Positions 35,216-44,200 of a stretch of DNA of 64,000 nt are shown here, piece by piece. The position numbers and the translations under genes were made by a program. Every line of letters starts with the position of its first letter. Positions within the stretch are counted from its first letter, which is position 1. A model generated the notes under the pieces. It was given only the letters and a program-made list of their open reading frames with translations. It was not told the DNA's origin and made no database searches. Source of the DNA: Amborella trichopoda (lineage: Eukaryota; Streptophyta; Magnoliopsida; Amborellales; Amborellaceae); the NCBI RefSeq assembly GCF_000471905.2, contig NW_006495906.1:3179779-3243778 (forward strand), given 5' to 3'.

Positions 35216-38200
35216 TGGTTAGGTGCCTCGATGTCGCCTTTCGGATCTGGATGATTGGGTGGCATGCATCTCGCGTTTCAAGGGAAGACTCGAGACATTT
35301 TTGAGATCGCTCTCTCAGGAATCTCATTAAAGAATAGGGGCAGGTTTTACCAACTGGTGAGAGACAAATTTAAGGTTGGTTCAGGATTTATTCGGGCTGG
35401 CTCACATCGACGCCCTCTTTGATCACGAAGAAAGCCCCCTAGTATTAAAATAGGTTCGGAATCACCTCCGTTAGCTCTTAATCTTCTTGTTTTCTACAAT
35501 TACACACATACATGGCAAAGGTTGTAAGAAAGGTGGGTCAGACCTCACCCTTTTCTTCTTTGATGAACATACACAAGCATGCACATTAAAAAAAAAGAAG
35601 AAGATAAGAAAGATGGGGGGAGAGAAGAGTTCGACTGAATGAGAGGATCAAGCTAGCAAGTAATTGACCTAACGTGGTAGTAAAACTGGCTCGATACTAA
35701 GACCAGCTCACAGAATCACTACTAGACATCATTACCAATACCAACTAGCTAAGCGCGAAGGTCAGTCTATTATGACAATAAAGCGGGGCAAGCATTCCTG
35801 ACACAAAAACATTATGGCTAGACAATAGGAATACCATGAGAGGCTAACCTCAATCCCTCTTAGTCGAGCAAAAGAGTAGCAGAGTGATGGTTATGAGGAA
35901 AGATTAAGTAAGAGAAGAAGGGAACAAGCAAAAGGAGGGAGAAGAAAAGAAGAGAAGAGACGAGAAGATAAAAGAGAGAGAGGGAAGGGAGATGCAGTCA
36001 GTGCTAGGCATTGCCGACTATGTTAGAAGAAGAGGGAGAGAATGCAATCGACACTAGGCTTCGTCGACTGTGTCAAAAGATGAGAAAAAGAGGAAGCAGT
36101 CAGCGTTAGGCTTTGCCGACTATGTCAGATGAAAAGAGAGGAAGAGAAACAACCGGCGTTAGGCTTGCACATGTTGTTATGGGAGAGAAGCAATGGCGAT
36201 AGATCTAGCTGGCACTAGGCTTCGCCAACTGCAATAGAGGAGAGAGAGAGAGAAATCCAATCGACACGGGACTTCGTCGATTCTGACAGAAGAGAGGAGA
36301 GAGAAATTCAACCAACGCTAAACTTCACCAACTGTTAAGGAAGAGAGAAAAGTGAAATCCAACCAGTGCTAGGCTTCATCGACTGTGATAGAAGAGAAGA
36401 GAGAGAAATTCACCTGGTGTTGGGATGAAGGAAGAGGAGAGAACCCCACTCGACGTTGGGAATGAAAGAGAGGAGATAGAGAGGAGAACCAATCGGTGCT
36501 AGGCTTGTGCCAGTTGTGATGGGAGGAAACAGATAGAGATGAGAAGAAGAGAGAAAAAGAGATAGAGATGAGAAAAAGAGAGATAAAGAGACAAAGATGA
36601 CGAGAAGAAAGCGAAAGAGATAAAGATGAGAATAAGAGAGAGAAAGAGATAGAGATGAGAAGAATAGAGAGAAAGAGATGAGGAGAGAGAAAGAGGGAAG
36701 AAAGAGAAAAGATGAGGAGAGTGAAAGAGAGAGGGAGGAGAGAGAAAGAGGGGGCAGAGTAAGAGGAGAGGAGAGAGAAAGAGGGGAGGAGAGAAAAAGT
36801 TACCCACCAAAAGGGTACCGACCCTTTTCTTCTCTCTCCTCTCTCTTTTCAAGACGTACTCACAGGCTCAAGCAAGAATGAAAATTTCTATTTAATGATC
36901 CAAGAATGAATCGAGCATTCTCTCCTTTTTTTTCCACTTTAGCTTTGCACGTTTATATAGAATTGGGCACAAACATGGGTGGACACCCAAAAACTACTTG
37001 AAATTGAAGATAATTACAATTTAATTGAATTTAAAAAAAATCTAAAAATGGGTGCAAAATGGCTATTTGGCCCCAGCCTAACAATGTGTGGAATTTTAAG
37101 ACAGTCCCTGCTACTGCCCGAGAACTTGTGTAGTCTTTCGTGGCTGACCCGGGGTTGTTTTGATGCCCATTTGATCGAAATATTATTGTTTTCTTATAGG
37201 GCTCGACATGAAGATCATTTGGATACCAACTTCAAGCCATGAAACATGTTTTTGAGCCATGACCATGAGACTTGAATCTTGGATGAATCTTGAAAACTTC
37301 AGATCGATTGTGTGCTTATTCCTTGGTGTTTCTTTGTGATTTCCTTGCTGGATCACACTGAGCATGCCATCATGATCACGTTGCAACAAAGACATCTCGA
37401 TTTCATGTTTAGATGAAGATTTTGTTGTGTTGAGTTTTTAGTCGGAATCTTAAAATTCGACAGTCGAATTTTACATAAGTTTTGATGCCTTCGTGTGTGA
37501 AATCCAATTGTTCATCGTACTTGATGTTTGGACCAGAGATAGCCTCAGACCTTACGCACATAATGCAATTGGTTTCGTGTCAATCGGGTATATGAGCATT
37601 GAGATCTGACGGCTCGAAAGAGGCATGCTTCTTCTAAATTTTCTACAACTTCCTTCATAGATCAGTGAATTCTCTCTAGCTTTTCTCCCTGCTCGGACTT
37701 CGTCATGAGGTGTACAACATATCGAATTGATTGTCTTAATGAGATGAATATTCTCCCTAAATTTGGGAGCGATCTGAATTGGAATGAGTGAGATATAAGC
37801 CTCGAAAGTGATTGTCCTTGAATGTAAAAGCAACCACCTTTAATGGTGTTTTGATAGAGTGAGACCACATGGGAATAGTGTGCGGCTTACCCCTTTTCAG
37901 TATTTTACCCATAACTTTGTCATGGAGTGCCCGATTAAGCTGAAACTTGACTCATAACGGTTTTCAACCTTTTTGGATCTAATGGCGGTGGTCTTATAGC
38001 TGTTTGACGTACCAAAAGTACAACTCTAGTTACAGGGTCCATTTCATGGTACTAGAGACCGATTTGACTGAAATGATTTATTTGTGTTCACTACCTTAGA
38101 CATGTCTGATCGTGATGAAACTTAGCAGGTAGTTTTTTGAAGTACTGATGAAGATGTTGACCAATTTTGGGGCTATTCTTAGACTATCAGGATTTTCCAC

Positions 38201-38277
38201 TATTTTGTAGGATTTATTGACCTGCTTCCTACTTATTCCTAATCAAGGATCAAGGTGTCGAAAAATACATTCAAATT
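35216..38277 (-). repeat. T2 5' LTR (3.06 kb)
   Basis: In T2's direction it ends GGCACCTAACCA at 35216 and starts at 38277. The first two bases have changed from TG, but the GGACA duplication outside fixes the edge. The TATA region is at 36951-36960 (reverse complement TATATAAAC). The GA tract is at 36530-36790 and the GGCGCTAGG minisatellite at 35990-36520. Against the 3' LTR, 13 of 90 bases differ between 37267-37356 and 20631-20720, all transitions. Confidence 0.9.
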
Positions 38278-38282
38278 GGACA
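38278..38282. repeat. Target-site duplication of T2, right copy (GGACA)
   Basis: Identical to 18722-18726. The sequence after it (ATCACGACTAGTGA) continues the T3 3' LTR exactly where it was broken. Confidence 0.92.
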
Positions 38283-40634
38283 ATCACGACTAGTGATTTT
38301 TTATGCTCATATCTCACTCGTTCGAGGTCGGATCAAGCTCAAATTTTGTGAACGTATTCATGTCATCAAGAGGAGCGTTTTGTTATGTGGCATGCCCCGT
38401 GACGACACTCAAGTATGAAGAAAAGATAGAGAGAAGTTGCTGATCTATTAAGAAAGTGTAGGAAAATTAACAACATCGTGCCTTGCTCGAGGGGTCAAAT
38501 CACACCGCTCGCGAACTCGATCAACATGAGACTACTTCGATCATGTGCCTAAGGTCTGCAGCTGTCACTGGTCTGAACCTCGTGTATGATGAGCGGTCGA
38601 ATTTTGCATGCGAAGCCGATGAAGTGAATGCACATTCTATCGTTGGAATTTCAGATTTCGACCAAAATTCCCAACTTACAAAACCTTCATTCGGGCACAT
38701 AATTTAGTTGTGTTTATTACCTCGCGATCGTAGCGGCATGATTATTGTGATCCAGCAAAGAAATCATAGAAAAACATCAAGGAACGAGCACACTATTGAT
38801 CCAAAGTTTCAAGATTTAACCAAAATTCAAGTCACATGATTGTGCTCCAAAAACATGATCCATGGCTCAAAGTTGATATCAAATCGATCCTCATGCCAAT
38901 ACCTATAAGAAAAAAATCATCTTTCGATCAAACAGGCATCAAAACTACCCCGAATCATCCATGCAAGATCACGTAAGTTCTAGGGCAACACAAGGACTGT
39001 TATGAAATTCTACAAATTGCTAAGGGGAGAATCTGTCATTTTGTACCCTATTTTCTAATTTCTTTTAATTTAATTTAATCTTAATATTTAGCAATTATGG
39101 TTACTTTTTATCATCCACCCATGTTTGGGGCAAATTCTATATATACACATATCATCATTGTACGCAGAGGGACAGAGATAGACACATCGAGAAGGACTGA
39201 ACCCTTTACAAAGAGAGAGTTTTTACTTAATAAAGTTTCTCTTTCTTCTCATTGTTGGGTCACATTAGAGAGAGAAAGAGTAAGGTGAGAGAAACTTTGG
39301 AACCCGTACCCTTAGGCTCAAAGTAAACCTTCTCTCTCTTCTTTTCTTCTTCTCTCTCTCCTTCTTCCTCCTCTCCGTCTGAGCTCCTGTCAGAGTACAT
39401 GCATGGCAGTGGTAGTGTCATGCATGTCTCTCTTGTGGTCTCATAGGTCACACATGACGATGGAAGCACCATGCACGAGCCTTCTTCTCTTTCTGTTCGT
39501 CCATCTCTACCTCCCAATGAGGCTTGCAGACGTCGCTGCTCATCGCCGTCCACAAACGCATCCTCGACGCCTTAGTGAAGAGCGTAGACCATGAAACTCA
39601 ACACCACCTGTAGGGGTCTTCTCTTGTTGTGTTCCTATCACTTCCCAAGAGAGGTCTCGGCAATGTCTATCGACATAGGCGAGCTTCCATTGTGTGCGTG
39701 ATGCCTATCGCTGTCTATGAGCCTCCTTCGCATGCTCAGTGCCCATCGTCGTCCGTAAGTTAATTCGTGCATTCGATTCTCATCGTCGTTCCCTCTGCAG
39801 TTCGTTGTTCACCTCATGAGAGCTGTTGTCGTGAGATTCGTAAATGGCTATCGCGGCATGCTTCACAAGAGGTTGTCACCGCCTGCGCAGGGGCATGCTG
39901 CCTTCTTGTGTTGCCAATGGGGAGGCCTAGCGCGTTCCATAGTTCCCTGCTCCCCCTCATGCCACTAGCAGTAGTGTCTAGCACCATCCAAGGGCTGTGA
40001 CACTGTTACTCCACGGTCATGGGTTGCAATGCCTAGCGTCGTTGGGACCCTATCTCTCTACTATCCCATGCCTTCTCTTCAATCTCTCCTCTTCCTACTT
40101 GATTGAGGGTTGACTTAGCCTAGCACCGTCAGCACCACCATATCAGCCTCGATTTTGAGTAGTCTTGCTGCCGTGCTGGTCCTGAATACCATGCCCATCT
40201 TACTACCACTCTAAGTCGGTCACTATCTGGCTATCAAGCTAGTTTCATCCCTTCATCAAGTTTTCTTCTCTCTTCGACCATTATTCGAACATTCTACTTC
40301 ATCATCCTAACCTCTCACATCTTAGACACATGAATGTGCATTGCCCTGAGACAAGGGTGGGCCCCTTTAGCCCACATGTATTGTAAATTAACCATAGTAG
40401 TGTTATGTAGAAAAACAAGGAGATTACAGGTCAAAGGAGGTGATTTCAAACTAGCTAAAATAGCTGGGGGGCTTTTTGACTTGATCAAAGAGGGCACGCA
40501 CACAAGCCAGCCCGNNNNNNNNNNNNNNNNNNNNGGTTTAGAGAGAGCGATCTCAATCCAAAGTTCACTAGAAACCCGAGATACATGTCGCCAGATCACT
40601 TACATCCGGAGGGCGAGATCAAGGCACCTAACTA
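38283..40634 (+). repeat. T3 3' LTR, second part
   Basis: It continues the LTR begun at 18322. It contains ATTCTATATATACAC (39135-39150, TATA region), a pyrimidine tract at 39330-39375, a region of ATCG(C/T)CGTC words at 39530-39800, and the conserved end GAGGGCGAGATCAAGGCACCTAACTA. GTGCT follows directly. Together the two parts make about 2.76 kb. No gene is present. Confidence 0.88.
40515..40534. other. Assembly gap (20 N)
   Basis: Twenty undetermined bases inside the T3 3' LTR. Sister LTRs read AACCAACCCAAGTAAGTCCCG at the matching place (46936-46956) and carry about 90 further bases before the next shared word, so the true gap may be longer than 20 bases. Confidence 0.97.
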
Positions 40635-40639
40635 GTGCT
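40635..40639. repeat. Target-site duplication of T3, right copy (GTGCT)
   Basis: Matches 10413-10417 and separates the T3 LTR end from the resumed T1 leader. Confidence 0.88.
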
Positions 40640-40949
40640 ATCGATGTAAAATTCTTTGGTGGGAGTTCCACCAAAGCTAGAAGTAGAGGAGTTAGGAACT
40701 GTTAATTCCCTGCTTACACCTATCCAAGTTAAGACCTGGGAGCTAGACACTAGGTCTTTGCTTTAAAGTTCAAGGAACTTGTTCTCGGGGGACGCTCACG
40801 AATACAGGGATGATAAAGTCCCCGATCTAGATGAATGGGTTATAGAACCCAAAAGCCATGTGGAAATGATGTAGAAAAGTAAAGAAGAAACTAGCCAAAC
40901 AAGAATTATCCGACAAAGGGGTAGTAAGTCTCTAGTGAAGTCGCCACGC
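40640..40949 (-). other. T1 leader and primer-binding site
   Basis: The T1 leader resumes here after T3. GGATGATAAAGTCCCCGATC (40812-40831), GAATGGGTTATAGAACCC and AACTAGCCAAACAAGAAT match the T2 leader at 35052-35175. The primer site is 40929-40947, reading (minus) TGGCGACTTCACTAGAGA, a worn form of TGGCGACTCCATTGGGGA. No protein-coding sequence is expected here. Confidence 0.82.
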
Positions 40950-41272
40950 TATTTAGGTGCCTCGATCTCGCCCTATTGATCAAGGTGATCTGGTGGCACA
41001 TGTCTCAGGTTTCGAGGGAACCCAGGACTTGAGATTGCTCTCTTAGGAACCTTGCTCAAGAACAAGGGTAGCTATACCAACCGATGAGAGAGGAATTTAA
41101 AGTGAGTTCGGGACTTACTCGGGTTGGCTCCCATGGGTGCCCTCATAGATCATGAAGAAAGGTCCCCAATCCTACAACTGGTTCGAAATCGCCTCCGTTA
41201 ATATGTACTTTCTTGTTTCTACAATCACACATACATGGTTAATATTACAAGAAAAATAGGGCAAGGGGCCCT
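40950..41272 (-). repeat. T1 5' LTR, partial
   Basis: TATTTAGGTGCCTCGATCTCGCCC is the worn end of the LTR, matching 18727 and 35216. The match continues through TGAAGAAAGGTCCCCAAT and CTACAATCACACATACATGG (about 41230), and then the plus-strand T4 LTR begins. The rest of the T1 LTR is not found elsewhere in the window. Confidence 0.8.
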
Positions 41273-44200
41273 TGTTTGAGCACGATTTCAGCACCTTTGT
41301 CCCTGACGCGGAATAAAGAGGAAGAAGGTTAATAAAGCTTGACAAAACAATGGAAAATTTGATAGTCTCAAAATGACCCCAGAACTGGTCAAAATCTTCA
41401 TAAGCATTTCAAAATGCCACCTACAAAGTTTCATCGCAATCAGACATGTCTAAGGAAGTGAACACAGAAGCAATTTCAATAAAATTGGCCTCTAACACCC
41501 TAAAATAGACCCCGTAACTAGAACTATATTTTTTGTATGTCAAAAAACTGTGTGACCATCATAATTGGATCTGGCACGGTCGAAAACCCTTATGGGTCAA
41601 GTTTTAGCTTAATCGAGGACTCCAAAATAAAGTTATTGGTAAAATACCGAAAAAGGGTAGGCCACACACTCTTCCCATGTGGCCATCCTACATCAAAATA
41701 CAATCAAAGGTGGTTGTTTTCACAGTCACGAATAGTGACTTTTGGGGCCCATATCTCACTTGTTTCAAGTCGGATCGCACTCAAATTTTGTGAAAGTGTT
41801 CGTCTCATCAACACGAGTGTTTTGATATGTGGTACGCTTTGTGATGATGCCCGAGCAAGGAGAAAAACTAGAGAGAAGTTGCTGATCCATGAATAAAGTT
41901 GCAGAAAATTCAACAACAGCACGCCTCATTGGAATGGGCAAATCACGGTGCATGAATTCTTGATTGACACAAAACCAATTGCACCATGTGCATAAGGTCC
42001 GAGGCGATCTCTGGTTCGAACCCCACATACAATGAACGATTGGATTTCACACGAAGGCACTGAAGCTGATATAAATTTCGGCTACCGAATTTGAAGATTC
42101 GAGCCAAAAACCCAAGACGATGAAATCTTCGTCCAAACAAAAAATCGAGATGCATTTGTTGCCACGCGATCATGACAACATGCTTAGTATTATCCAACAA
42201 AAAAACTGAAGAAAAAATCAAGGAACAAGCACACTATCAATCCAAGACTTTCAAGATTCATCCAAAATTCATGTTTCATGATCATGGCTTAAAAACATGA
42301 TGCATAGCTCGAAGTTCGTATCAAATTGATTGCCATGCCGAGCCCTATAAAAAAGCAATCATCTTTTGATCAAACGGGCATCAGAGCAACCCTGGATCAG
42401 TCATATAAGATCACACAAGTTCTTTGGCAGCAGTAGGGACTGTTATGAAATTCCACACATTGTTATGTAGGGGCAAAACAGTCATTTTACACCCTTTTTA
42501 GAATTTCTTTTATTTCAATTAAATTGTAATAATCTTCAATTCTAGGTAGTTTTTGGGTATCCACCCATGTTTGGGCCCAATTTTATATAAACATGCAAAG
42601 CCTAATTGTAAAAGACCCTTGAGTTCAACTTTCATTCATTCATTAAAGATTCAAATTCTTACTTGAGTTCGTGGTATATCTTGGAGAGAGAGAGAGGAGA
42701 GAGAAGAAAAGGATCGATACCCCTCGATAAGGTAACTTTCTCTCTCCTCCTCTTTTCTCTCTCCTCCTCTTTTCTCTTCTCTATTTCTTTCTCTCTCCTC
42801 TTTTCTCATCTCTATCTCTCTTTCTCTCTCCTCTTTTCACATCTTTATCTCTCTTTCTCTCTTCTCTTTTCTCTTCTTTATCTCTCTCTCCTCTTTTCTC
42901 ATCTCTATCTCTTTTTCTCTCTCCTCTTTCTCATCTTTATCTCTTTCTCTCTCTTCCTTCTCAGGTTTATCATGTCCCTCTTTCCTGATTCTCTTTTTTC
43001 ATTCACTCATGATAGGCCTATCGCCTTGTATGACGCCTTCCTGTTCATGAGACATGAACAGTGGACTGGGCCTTAACCAAGATGACGGGCCGGGCCTCTG
43101 TTAAAGTTCTCTCCCTTCTCTCTTCTATCACAGACAACACTAACCTATTGCAGCCGATGTTCCCTCTCTTCTTTTTCTCTTTTGCCACAAACAATGCTAA
43201 CCTATCACTGCCTGTGTTCCCTCTCTTCTTTTTCTCTTCTGTCACAAATGGTGCTAACCTATCACTGCATGTGTTCCTGTTCTTCTTTTTTCTCTTCAAT
43301 CACAGATGACGCTAACCTATCGTCACATGTGTTCCCTTCTTTCTCCTCTTCTGTCACAGACGATGCTAACCTATCACCGCCTACGTTCCCTCTGTTCCTT
43401 TTCTGTTCAATCACAAACGAATGAAGCTTATCGCCGCATATGTTCCCTCTCTCTCTCTCTCTCCTCTTTTATCACATACAACACTGGTTAGGTGCCTTGA
43501 TCTCACCCTCCGGATCTTGAATGATCAGGTAGCGTACATCTTAGGTTTCGAGGGAAGATCGAGGATGTTTTTAAGATCACTCTCTCGAGAACCTTGTTCG
43601 AAAACGACGGCAGGTGTACCAAATGGTGAGAGAGGAATTTAAAAGGTGGGTTCGGGACTTACTTGGGCTGACTAGCATGGGCACCCTTTTAGATCACGAA
43701 GAAAGCCCCCCAGTAATAAAACTGGTTCGAAATCGCCTCCCTTGACTCGTATTCTTTTTATTTTCTGCTTTTTTGTAATCACACACATATATGGCAAAGG
43801 TATGAGACAGGTGGGTCAGACCTCACCCTTTTCCTCTTTAATGAACGTACACAAGCAAGAGCATTCAAAAAGAAGAAAAGTAGAAAGATGGGGGAGAGAA
43901 GAGTTAGACTGAGTGAGAGGATCAAGCTGACGAGTAATTAGCCTGACGTGGTAGCAAAACGGGCACGATACTAAGACTAGCTCACAGGATCACTACTAGG
44001 TGTCATTACCAATACCGACTTGCTAAGCACGATGATCGATCTGTCGTGGCAACAAAGCGGGCCAAGTAATCATGACACAACAACACTACGGCTGGACGAC
44101 AAAGCTTCCATAAGAGGCTAACCACAATGCCTCTTAGTCGAATGAAAGGATGGCAAAGTGATGATGATTGGGGAAAGAATGGAGTAAGAGAAGACGAGAA

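Larger units (their letters stand above)
18727..38277 (-). mobile_element. T2: 19.5-kb Tat-lineage element with antisense PMD ORF, nested in the T3 3' LTR
   Basis: T2 is complete from end to end in the sense that both LTRs, the primer site and both GGACA duplications are present. From right to left it reads: 5' LTR 35216-38277, primer site 35195-35213, gag 31650-34940, protease 30448-31002, linker to about 29498, antisense ORF on the plus strand 25780-29360, its TATA leader from about 24568, a tandem-repeat block, and 3' LTR 18727-21635. No reverse transcriptase, RNase H or integrase is recognisable, so the element would have depended on others. Its 19.5 kb length is in the Ogre range. Every coding part is broken, with more than ten breaks in total. 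The LTRs differ by roughly 14-20 percent, which under a rice-like rate of 1.3e-8 per site per year means several million years or more. Confidence 0.88.
10418..40634 (+). mobile_element. T3: reduced Tat-lineage element on the plus strand, inserted in T1 and itself split by T2
   Basis: T3 starts with an LTR at 10418, has a primer site at 11100, gag up to about 13385, an antisense ORF on the minus strand, a repeat-rich 3' block, and a 3' LTR beginning at 18322. That 3' LTR is cut at 18726 by T2 and resumes at 38283, ending at 40634. The outer flanks share GTGCT. T1 sequence stops at 10417 and continues at 40640, so T3 is a single insertion into T1. T3 has gag but no recognisable protease, RT or integrase. 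It is a non-autonomous fossil, older than T2 and younger than T1. Without T2 its length is about 10.7 kb. Confidence 0.87.

Noticed and set aside
42663-43491. Plus-strand open frames rich in Ser, Leu and Phe (42663-43491) as secreted or membrane proteins
   Set aside because: They are translations of CT-rich tracts and of the LTR minisatellite, repeated in every sister LTR.
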